Below are positions 51,970-58,720 of a DNA stretch of 64,000 bases, piece after piece. The notes beneath the pieces were generated by a model that had not been told where the DNA came from, did no database searches, and saw only the letters and a program-made list of their open reading frames with translations. The first letter of the stretch is position 1; every line of letters starts with the position of its first letter. The DNA is from an uncultured Methanomassiliicoccales archaeon (GTDB lineage: Archaea; Thermoplasmatota; Thermoplasmata; Methanomassiliicoccales; Methanomethylophilaceae). Position numbers and translations under genes: made by a program. The DNA is taken from the NCBI GenBank assembly GCA_959597175.1, contig CAUFXM010000002.1:170443-234442 (forward strand), written 5' to 3'.

Positions 51970-52661
51970 GGTTCAAGCTGGTCTACAAGGAGACCGTCCT
52001 GACCGTCGTCTGCGAGGACGGCCTCAGAGAGGATGCCTTCGACGCCGTCCTGGAAGCCAGGTACGCCATCGAGTCGAAGATAGACGAGGACCCGTTCTTC
52101 GGTATCACTTACGATCCGTACCCTCCCTCGTCCGGGGACCACGACGTGGTCCGCAGGATGTGCGAGGCATCGGTCGTCGCAGGCGTGGGGCCCATGGCGG
52201 GGGTGGCCGGAGCCGTCGCATCCCACGTCGCAGAGAGGCTCCTGGGTTCCGGGTCGCGGTACGCGGTGGTGGAGAACGGAGGGGACATAGCGTTCTGCTC
52301 CCCGGAGCCGAGGCTGGTCGGTATATTCGCCGACCATCCCGTGTTCAGGGACCTGGCGTTCAGGGTGTCTTCAGACAGGATCGTCGGGATCTGCTCCTCG
52401 TCACGCACGGTGGGCCCATCCGTCTCCCTGGGTTCCAGCAGTATAAGCACGGTGGTCTCGGACGATGTGGTGCTTGCCGACTGCTGCGCCACCGCTCTGG
52501 GAAACGAGGTCGTCGACGAGGATTCTCTGCAGGGTGCGCTGGAGCGCATCGGGTCGATGCCAGGGGTCAGGGGATGCATGGCCTGCTGCGGGGGAAAGGT
52601 CGCGATGTACGGTGACCTGCCCGAGGTGGTCCCTGCCGACTGCAGCAACCCGATGCCTTGA
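51966..52661 (+). CDS. UPF0280 protein (ApbE-related; COG2122)
   Basis: A 231-residue UPF0280 protein. The GVGPMAGVAGAVASHVAERL and VENGGDIAF motifs are diagnostic and resemble the FAD-binding parts of ApbE-like flavin transferases. The family co-occurs with COG1900 and NIL-ferredoxin genes in methanogens and has been linked to the same homocysteine route. Last gene of the three-gene operon. Confidence 0.88.
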   Translation: MRFKLVYKETVLTVVCEDGLREDAFDAVLEARYAIESKIDEDPFFGITYDPYPPSSGDHDVVRRMCEASVVAGVGPMAGVAGAVASHVAERLLGSGSRYAVVENGGDIAFCSPEPRLVGIFADHPVFRDLAFRVSSDRIVGICSSSRTVGPSVSLGSSSISTVVSDDVVLADCCATALGNEVVDEDSLQGALERIGSMPGVRGCMACCGGKVAMYGDLPEVVPADCSNPMP

Positions 52662-52704
52662 CGTCCACCAACGTTCTATACGATGCCTTCGTTCCTCGCA
52701 TCCG

Positions 52705-53016
52705 ATGGACTGGACCAAGGTCTCCATGGGCATCAGTCTGATCTGGCTGATCATCCTGTTCCTGCGTCTGGCGGTCTACTCGGCGCCCTTCGCGTCGACG
52801 CCGCAGGGGGAGCTGTTCGTGACTGTTCTGAACGTGTTCCTCGTGATCGGGATAGTGCTCGTGGGTTACTCATTGTTCAGGAGGTTCTTCATGTTCACAG
52901 CGGCCAAGGCAATGAAGGACACGCATTGCCCACAGTGCTATTCCAAGGTGGACAGGGATGCGGAGTTCTGTCCCGTGTGCGGCAGGGAGCTCCGTCGCCG
53001 ACGTTTGCACAGGTAG
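52705..53016 (+). CDS. Small membrane protein with C-terminal zinc ribbon
   Basis: A 103-residue protein with two transmembrane helices (about residues 8-27 and 41-60) and a zinc ribbon CPQC...CPVC at residues 75-93, ending in a basic tail. ATG 52705 is chosen by frame and hydrophobicity. It ends in TAG (53014-53016), one of only three such stops in the window, and overlaps the convergent HATPase-like gene by 79 bases. Function unknown. Confidence 0.65.
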   Translation: MDWTKVSMGISLIWLIILFLRLAVYSAPFASTPQGELFVTVLNVFLVIGIVLVGYSLFRRFFMFTAAKAMKDTHCPQCYSKVDRDAEFCPVCGRELRRRRLHR

Positions 53017-53804
53017 TATCTGAGCAGCGGTCCGTAGTTCATATGCATGATCACCCCATCGTCCGTCAGGTAGTTGAGCACGCGTCTTGTGTACACCTTG
53101 GAGTAGCCGATCAGGTCCGCCAGCTCCTCGAGCGACGCGCCGCCGTCCCTCTCCAGGAGATATCCGGAAATCTTGTCCTTCTTCGAGTTGTAGTGCCCTC
53201 TCACCGACTCTACGGCAGGGAGGAGGACGGTGAAGGCGCCGTCTCCCGACGAGAACAGGGGTTCGTATCCAGATCTGGCGTAACTGCGCCTGACAGCGAC
53301 CGTCCCCCTGTAGCGGAGGGCCTTCGTGTCGTATTTGTCGACTATCCGTGCAAGGTCCGGATTGCGCATGCCCCTCGCCGGCGCCTCCCCTGGGGAGCGT
53401 ACCTCTATCGCTCCGTCAACGAAGCGGACGCAGATGTCCTCCGGGACATCATAGTCCCTGTGGACGACAGCGTTGGTCAGGACCTCGCGCACGGCTATCC
53501 GCGGGTACCTGTTCACCGGGGTCTTGGTCCCTTCGACCATGACCTTCGGGTTGTGGCGGTTGACTATCTCCGATGCCCTGAGGGCCTGGGTCACCGCTGT
53601 TCCGGCGACCCTCTCCGTCGAACCGTCGGGTAGTTCCAGACGGACGCCGGTCGGGCACTGGTCCGAGAGCAGTATCCCGAGGCGGGTGAATCCTCCGTTC
53701 TCGCTGAAGATCCCATCGGTCTCGCGGACCGCGTCGCGTCCTGCCACGGTCTTGAACCCATCGAAGCCGAAGGTCTCCGCGGTGGCTGGTGTTCCCTTGT
53801 CCAT
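52938..53804 (-). CDS. RecG/COG2865-like regulator fragment with HATPase-type domain
   Basis: A 288-residue protein resembling the C-terminal two-thirds of COG2865 (AlbA_2-HATPase) regulators. The N-box-like VREVLTNAVVHRDYDVPE and the following IEVRSPGEAPARG match the ATPase-like part; a winged helix (SLEELADLIGYSKVYTRRVLNY) ends it. The usual N-terminal AlbA_2 (Schlafen-type) domain is missing, so this is a truncated or divergent member. It ends in TAG (52938-52940), and the last roughly 25 residues are antisense to the neighbouring gene. Confidence 0.7.
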   Translation of the reverse strand: MDKGTPATAETFGFDGFKTVAGRDAVRETDGIFSENGGFTRLGILLSDQCPTGVRLELPDGSTERVAGTAVTQALRASEIVNRHNPKVMVEGTKTPVNRYPRIAVREVLTNAVVHRDYDVPEDICVRFVDGAIEVRSPGEAPARGMRNPDLARIVDKYDTKALRYRGTVAVRRSYARSGYEPLFSSGDGAFTVLLPAVESVRGHYNSKKDKISGYLLERDGGASLEELADLIGYSKVYTRRVLNYLTDDGVIMHMNYGPLLRYYLCKRRRRSSLPHTGQNSASLSTLE

Positions 53805-53912
53805 CGTCTGTCACCTGTCGATTCAAAAGAAGTTCGAAGTAGTTAATTGTATTCATAACAAATAGATACTATATCCATAGAATATGGCACAAAGGGGACG
53901 CGATATCCTGCA

Positions 53913-53928
53913 GTATCAGTGTTGATAC
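53913..53928. promoter_or_regulatory. Inverted repeat upstream of the PPOX gene
   Basis: GTATCA-GTGT-TGATAC has perfect six-base arms and lies about 48 bases before the ATG at 53976, just upstream of a TATA-like GGATAAATAG (53934-53943). It fits an operator for an activator or repressor. Confidence 0.4.
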
Positions 53929-53975
53929 CTATCGGATAAATAGCGAAGCGACGATTCAGATGCAGGTGTTTAACA

Positions 53976-54374
53976 ATGGTTGCAATACCCGCTAATGTAC
54001 TGGAGAAAATGAACGCCCAGGGGACCGTCAAGGTCCTTGTGACCGCTGACGCCTCCGGACAGCCTCACGCCATCGTCGCCGGGACCATCATGTCCCCTGC
54101 ACCTGACAAGATGGTCATCGGAGAGGTCCTGATGAAGAAGTCCAAGGCCAACCTCGAGGCCAACCCCAAGGCGTCTTTCCTGATCTCCGCCGGAATGGAG
54201 GCGTATGCCATCGATGTCGCCAACCCCGTTCGTATCTCCGACGGTCCCGCCCTCGACGAGATGAACAAGGTGCTCGCTGGGATGAACATGAGGGCCGCAG
54301 CTCTCTGGATGTTCGACGTCACGGCAGTCTACGACGAGGGTGCCAGCCCCAAGGCCGGAACCAAGCTCGCCTGA
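53976..54374 (+). CDS. Pyridoxamine 5'-phosphate oxidase-fold flavoprotein
   Basis: A 132-residue split-barrel protein of the PPOX family, which bind FMN or F420. The VKVLVTADASGQPHAIVAG and VIGEVLMKKSKANLEANPKA segments match the small archaeal class. It stands alone with its own promoter (53929-53943) and is followed by a terminator. Codon bias suggests good expression. The reaction is unknown. Confidence 0.8.
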   Translation: MVAIPANVLEKMNAQGTVKVLVTADASGQPHAIVAGTIMSPAPDKMVIGEVLMKKSKANLEANPKASFLISAGMEAYAIDVANPVRISDGPALDEMNKVLAGMNMRAAALWMFDVTAVYDEGASPKAGTKLA

Positions 54375-54392
54375 TCCGATTGAAACTATTCC

Positions 54393-54418
54393 GGCTCCCG
54401 TCCCGATGGGCGGGGGCC
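54393..54418 (+). terminator. Hairpin terminator after the PPOX gene
   Basis: GGCTCCCGTCC-CGAT-GGGCGGGGGCC forms an 11-base stem with two G-T pairs, 19 bases after the stop, followed by TACTTCTTTTAG. Confidence 0.6.
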
Positions 54419-54450
54419 TACTTCTTTTAGAGCGTAGTCGATACACGTGC

Positions 54451-55047
54451 ATGGACAGCACAGACATAACCGCGTGGGTGGGTGACCACATCCCGGAGGT
54501 CCTGCTCCTGATAGGGGGCCTCCTGGCATTGGTCATCGTGGTCTGCTACGTCAAGGACAAGGAGTCCGGCAAGTACAAGGCGATGATGGCCCTAGGGGTG
54601 ATTTTCGGAGCGATCATGGCCCTGGAAGCCGTCGGTTTCTACGGTGAGTGGAGGACGATTACTTCGGCACTGGTCGCGATCTCGGCGTTCGCCCTCATAA
54701 TCCGTCCGTTCCGCGACGTGCACTTCGCTGTGATCATAGCGCTGCTGGTGATGGTGCTTGCGTATCTGGGCCTAGGAGGTCTGGAGGGGTACATGCTGAT
54801 GGACAGCGTGGACCTGTCGTTCCTCGCCGAGGGATGGCCCAGGATCATCGTGGCCTTCCTCATAGGTGCCATCGTGTACATGATATTGAACTTCGCCGAG
54901 GCCCTGGTCAAGCTGGTCGGGAAGGTCCTCAACTGGTGGCCCCTTCTGATGATCCTCGGGATCGTCTGCATAGCCGAGGCCGTGTGCATGCTCATGGGCT
55001 ATGGCTCCATCAGCGATTACATCGACACGAGCTCCATCACTTCCTGA
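54451..55047 (+). CDS. Multi-pass membrane protein, 198 aa
   Basis: About six hydrophobic helices cover nearly the whole chain, with short acidic ends. No motif or family is recognised. ATG 54451 is chosen because the frame upstream runs through the terminator hairpin of the PPOX gene. Confidence 0.65.
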   Translation: MDSTDITAWVGDHIPEVLLLIGGLLALVIVVCYVKDKESGKYKAMMALGVIFGAIMALEAVGFYGEWRTITSALVAISAFALIIRPFRDVHFAVIIALLVMVLAYLGLGGLEGYMLMDSVDLSFLAEGWPRIIVAFLIGAIVYMILNFAEALVKLVGKVLNWWPLLMILGIVCIAEAVCMLMGYGSISDYIDTSSITS

Positions 55048-55196
55048 GCAGCTCAGAGAAACCCATTCCCAACCCTCTTACCTCCCATCGTTCATCTTTG
55101 TCCACCCATCTGGGTCGTCATGGCCGCTATCCATGGCCAGACGTCAATCGGAGTCGAGTAAGGTTTAAATCGGATGAGTAAATGGAGGGTGAGAGT

Positions 55197-55274
55197 GGGC
55201 CTGTGGCTTAGCCAGGATATAGCGCTGGCCTTCTAAGCCAGACGCCCCGGGTTCGAATCCCGGCGGGCCCGCCA
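55197..55274 (+). tRNA. tRNA-Arg (anticodon TCT)
   Basis: The acceptor stem is GGGCCTG/CGGGCCC, the anticodon stem-loop CTGGC-CTTCTAA-GCCAG holds TCT, the T arm is CCCGG-TTCGAAT-CCCGG, and the discriminator G and CCA are encoded. TTTAAAT at 55164-55170 is the TATA box, 27 bases upstream. It starts the tight tRNA-Arg, eL41, tRNA-Trp group. Confidence 0.93.
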
Positions 55275-55317
55275 AGGATGCAAGCCAAGGCGGCTAACAT
55301 TCAAGGAAGGAACCATC

Positions 55318-55425
55318 ATGAAGAGAAGCTCGCGCGCCTGGAAGAAACGCGGCAACCAGCGTTGGAAATGGCGCAAGAAGAAAATGAGAAGAAGAAAGAG
55401 AGCAGCAAAGATGCGCAAGAAGTGA
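55318..55425 (+). CDS. rpl41e: 50S ribosomal protein eL41
   Basis: A 35-residue, extremely basic peptide, MKRSSRAWKKRG followed by NQRWKWRKKKMRRRKRAAKM. The RWKWRKKKMRR core matches the eL41 consensus, the smallest ribosomal protein, a single helix at the subunit interface. GGAAGG at 55304-55309 is a ribosome binding site. It lies 43 bases after tRNA-Arg and 24 before tRNA-Trp with no TATA box of its own, so it is probably read from the tRNA-Arg promoter. Confidence 0.85.
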   Translation: MKRSSRAWKKRGNQRWKWRKKKMRRRKRAAKMRKK

Positions 55426-55449
55426 TCGCTACTCGCTATCACACTCACC

Positions 55450-55623
55450 GGGGGTATAGGCTAACCTGGCAGACTGGCGGGCTCCAGTTATTGAGAGTGA
55501 TTGAAAATGGGTTTGCTGACAGTTGGTGATGACTAACTGGAGCGATGACTCATTGATTCCGCGGGAGGTAGCTCCTCCCGTAGTGGAAACCCGCTGACGG
55601 GGGTTCAAATCCCTCTGCCCCCA
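55450..55623 (+). tRNA. tRNA-Trp (anticodon CCA) with 101-base box C/D guide intron
   Basis: Exon 1 is 55450-55487, the intron 55488-55588 and exon 2 55589-55623; CCA is not encoded. The acceptor stem GGGGGTA/TGCCCCC and anticodon stem GCGGG/CCCGC pair across the intron. The intron contains box C-like GTGATTGA (55497-55504), D' CTGA (55516-55519), C' GTGATGA (55526-55532) and a D-like ATGA (55545-55548). The guide before D pairs for ten bases with the anticodon region and places C34 five bases from the box. The guide before D' pairs GGGTTT with AAACCC and places C39. This matches the known euryarchaeal pre-tRNA-Trp system for 2'-O-methylation. Confidence 0.9.
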
Positions 55624-55625
55624 CC

Positions 55626-55787
55626 TTGCGCTTCTTTCTGAGCTCTTGCTCTGGGCACCAAGCGTGCCATAATCCTCTTTCCTGATTTCCAATTCTGCTG
55701 TCGTCCTTCACGACCCCTTTCCACCCGACGTCTTTGCTTCACGTTTTATAGTACAAAAGTCGTCAGCCGAAACGCGGAGAGTGTACG
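55626..55787 (+). promoter_or_regulatory. Spacer with promoter of the ClC gene
   Basis: Contains ACGTTTTATAGTAC (about 55741-55754), a TATA-like element some 40 bases before the GTG start of the channel gene. T-rich pyrimidine tracts just after tRNA-Trp (GCTTCTTTCTG) may end its transcription. No gene is seen. Confidence 0.45.
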
Positions 55788-57053
55788 GTGGACAGGACCA
55801 GGCTGATCAATCATGTGGTTTTCGCCCTTTGCGTGGTCCTCACCGGGGCTCTCGCGGGAGCCTTCGTCTGGCTGGTCCTCTACGCCATGGATGTGGGGAT
55901 CGAGCTAGTATGGGACGGCGTGGCGTCCTGGTTCGGAATCTTCTATCCGATAGTGATGTGCATCATCGGCGGGGCGGTCATAGGGCTGTTCGCCAGGCGC
56001 TACGGGAACTATCCCGAAGACCTCAGGACGGTCATGGCCAAGGTCAAGAGGGATGGCCGCTACGAGCATGACAAGCTGGGGAGGATGTCTGTGGCTGCGC
56101 TCCTGCCGCTGGTCTTCGGCGGCTCCGTCGGTCCCGAGGCGGGCCTCACAGGTGTGATCGCCGGACTGTGCTCCTGGGTAGGGGACAGGATGAGGAGGTT
56201 CGGTGCCGACTTCAGGGAGCTCACTGAGGCCGGTGTCACCGCTACCCTGTCCGCGCTGTTCACGGCCCCGTTATACGGTTTTGCGGCCGGTGTCAGCGGA
56301 AGCAGGTCGGATGAGGGGGCGTCCGCCAGCGGGATGTCCAGATGGACCAGGGCGGCGGTCTACGCCTGCGCCATCATAGGCGCTCTGGGCGCGTTCATGG
56401 CGCTGAGACATCTCATAGGGGGCGGCATGCCCCTGCCCCACTACGAATGGGAGTCCGTCGAGGTCGAGGAGATATTGTGGATGGTCCCCCTCATCATAGT
56501 TGGCGCCCTGGCGGGCTGGCTGTACAATGTCTCCGAGGCGCTGCTGGCACGTCTGTCGGACAGGATGGGCGACAACGTGCTGAAGCCCGTCGTGGCCGGC
56601 GCCATCCTCGGTGTGTGCGGTGTGGTCCTTCCGTTCACGATGTTCTCCGGCGAGGCCCAATCTTCGGAGCTGGGGGAGGTATGGACGACCATGGGCGCGG
56701 CTCTGCTCCTGGCGACGGGGTTGGTGAAGATCCTGGTGACCGCGATGTGCGTCAACATGGGATGGCGCGGGGGACACTTCTTCCCGGTCATTTTCGCGGG
56801 GATATCCATTGGGTACGGGTTGGCGATGCTGACGGGCGTGGACCCCGTGTTCTGCCTCTGCGTCGTCACGGCGGCGCTGGTCGGGGGAGTCATGCGCAAG
56901 CCGCTGATGGCGACGCTCCTGCTGTTCCTGTGCTTCCCGTTGCTGGCGGTGGTGCCGATGCTCATATCGGCGTTCGTGGGTTCACGTATCCCGTTGCCGT
57001 CGTGGGTCAGGGAGAAGGAGGGGTCGCCGGAGACCCGGACCGACCCGGAATGA
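55788..57053 (+). CDS. ClC-family chloride channel/transporter
   Basis: A 421-residue membrane protein with the ClC selectivity segments in order: GGSVGPEAGLTG (GREGP region, about residues 111-122), and GWRGGHFFPVIFAGISIGY (GxFxP region). It moves chloride or a related anion, possibly with protons. No CBS domain follows, as in the shorter prokaryotic class. It starts with GTG; the end is 25 bases from the convergent operon. Confidence 0.88.
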   Translation: MDRTRLINHVVFALCVVLTGALAGAFVWLVLYAMDVGIELVWDGVASWFGIFYPIVMCIIGGAVIGLFARRYGNYPEDLRTVMAKVKRDGRYEHDKLGRMSVAALLPLVFGGSVGPEAGLTGVIAGLCSWVGDRMRRFGADFRELTEAGVTATLSALFTAPLYGFAAGVSGSRSDEGASASGMSRWTRAAVYACAIIGALGAFMALRHLIGGGMPLPHYEWESVEVEEILWMVPLIIVGALAGWLYNVSEALLARLSDRMGDNVLKPVVAGAILGVCGVVLPFTMFSGEAQSSELGEVWTTMGAALLLATGLVKILVTAMCVNMGWRGGHFFPVIFAGISIGYGLAMLTGVDPVFCLCVVTAALVGGVMRKPLMATLLLFLCFPLLAVVPMLISAFVGSRIPLPSWVREKEGSPETRTDPE

Positions 57054-57078
57054 GAAAGGCGGGGTGATGGCACCCCTT

Positions 57079-58443
57079 TCAGTTCTTGAAGCTGTGGATG
57101 GGGGCGGGGATTCTTCCGCCACGGTCCACGAAGCCGGCGCAGCCGTATCCGTTCACGGGCATGATGCCAGCATCCCCTAGGAGTCCGCCGAACCTGACGC
57201 GGTCGCCCACGCCCTTGCCGATGACCGGGATTATCCTCACGGCGGTGGTCTTCTGGTTGACCATGCCGATGGCCATCTCGTCGGCAATGATCCCGGCTAT
57301 GGTGGTGGCCGGGACGTTCCCCGGCACGGCTATCATGTCCAGGCCAACGGAGCACACGCACGTCATGGCCTCCAGCTTCTCCAGGGTGAGCGCGCCGCAT
57401 TCGGCCGCCTCCGCCATGGACCTGTCCTCGGTCACGGGGATGAAGGCGCCGCTGAGTCCGCCCACATAGGACGAGGCCATGACGCCGCCCTTCTTTACCT
57501 GGTCGTTCAGGATCGCCAGGGCGGCGGTGGTGCCAGGGGCCCCTGCGCGTTCCATCCCCATCTCCTGGATGATGTCTGCGATGCTGTCCCCGACCGCAGG
57601 GGTGGGGGCGAGGGACAGGTCCACGATGCCGAACGGTACGTCCAGGCGTCTGGAGGCCTCCTTCGCGAACAGCTGTCCGACCCTGGTGACCTTGAACGCC
57701 GTCCTCTTGATCGTCTCGCAGAGGACCTCGAAGCTCTCTCCGCGGACCTTGGTCAGCGCCTCCCTCACCACGCCCGGGCCGCTGACTCCGACGTTTATGA
57801 CGCAGTCCGTCTCGGTCACGCCGTGGAACGCTCCGGCCATGAACGGGTTGTCGTCCGGGGGGTTGCAGAACACCACGAGCTTCGCGCATCCGATGGAGTC
57901 CCTGTCCGCGGTGGCTCTTGCGGTCTCCACAACGATGTCGCCCATGAGCCTGACGGCGTCCATGTTGATGCCGGCCCTGGTGGAACCGAGGCTGATGGAG
58001 GAGCACACCCTCTCGGTGCGGGCAAGTGCCTGGGGGATGGACTCGATCAGCATCCTGTCCGCGGGGGTCATACCCTTCTGGACCAGCGCCGAGTATCCGC
58101 CGATGAAGTTGACCCCGATGGTGTCGGCGGCCCGGTCCAGGGTCTCTGCGATCCTCACGAAGTCCTCGGGCGAGCGGCATGCGGCGGCACCTATCAGGGC
58201 TATGGGTGTGACGGAAACCCTCTTGTTGATCACCGGGACCCCGTATTCGAGACCGATCTCGTCGCCCACGGCGACCAGGTTCCTGGCCTTCGCGGTTATC
58301 TTGTCGTAGATCTTCCCGCACAGCCTGTCGACGTCGGTGTCGATGCAGTCCAGCAGGCTTATCCCCATGGTGATCGTCCTGACGTCGAGGTTCTCATGGG
58401 AGACCATCTCGTATGTCTCGAACACCTCGTTGAGCTCCACCAT
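57079..58443 (-). CDS. UPF0210 protein (PFL family)
   Basis: A 454-residue UPF0210 protein. Characteristic parts are ENLDVRTITMGISLLDC, VCSSISLGSTRAGINMDAV and VINVGVSGPGVVREAL. The biochemical role is unknown, but in many genomes it is paired with a small ACT-domain protein (UPF0237), exactly as here, and this suggests amino-acid-responsive function. Last gene of the leftward amino-acid operon. Confidence 0.9.
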   Translation of the reverse strand: MVELNEVFETYEMVSHENLDVRTITMGISLLDCIDTDVDRLCGKIYDKITAKARNLVAVGDEIGLEYGVPVINKRVSVTPIALIGAAACRSPEDFVRIAETLDRAADTIGVNFIGGYSALVQKGMTPADRMLIESIPQALARTERVCSSISLGSTRAGINMDAVRLMGDIVVETARATADRDSIGCAKLVVFCNPPDDNPFMAGAFHGVTETDCVINVGVSGPGVVREALTKVRGESFEVLCETIKRTAFKVTRVGQLFAKEASRRLDVPFGIVDLSLAPTPAVGDSIADIIQEMGMERAGAPGTTAALAILNDQVKKGGVMASSYVGGLSGAFIPVTEDRSMAEAAECGALTLEKLEAMTCVCSVGLDMIAVPGNVPATTIAGIIADEMAIGMVNQKTTAVRIIPVIGKGVGDRVRFGGLLGDAGIMPVNGYGCAGFVDRGGRIPAPIHSFKN

Positions 58444-58447
58444 GCGA

Positions 58448-58720
58448 TCAGATCCTGTGCATCATGTCGAAGATCTCCTCGTGCTGTGCCTTGATGATGC
58501 AGCCCACCTCCCTGCCCACGGCGTCGAGGCCCTCTGCGAGCCTGTCGAACCCCTGGGTGTAGCCGGAGGTGTCCACGATGAGGATCATGTTGATGTACTC
58601 CTGGACGGTGGTCTGCTTGATGTCCAGGATGTTGATGTCGTTCTCCGCGAAGAAGTTGCACACGGCGGCTATGATTCCGACGTGGTCCTTCCCGACCAGC
58701 GTGACTATGGTTCTCTTCAT
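58448..58720 (-). CDS. UPF0237 ACT-domain protein
   Basis: A 90-residue single ACT domain (TIVTLVGKDHVGIIAAVCNF at the start) that probably binds an amino acid and regulates a partner. It overlaps the cimA stop by four bases and lies four bases before UPF0210. Confidence 0.9.
   Translation of the reverse strand: MKRTIVTLVGKDHVGIIAAVCNFFAENDINILDIKQTTVQEYINMILIVDTSGYTQGFDRLAEGLDAVGREVGCIIKAQHEEIFDMMHRI

Noticed and set aside
55278..55692. Open frames on both strands across the eL41/tRNA-Trp segment
   Set aside because: The sequence folds into tRNA-Trp exons with a guide-RNA intron and contains the short eL41 frame; the longer frames overlap these and have no similarity to known proteins.
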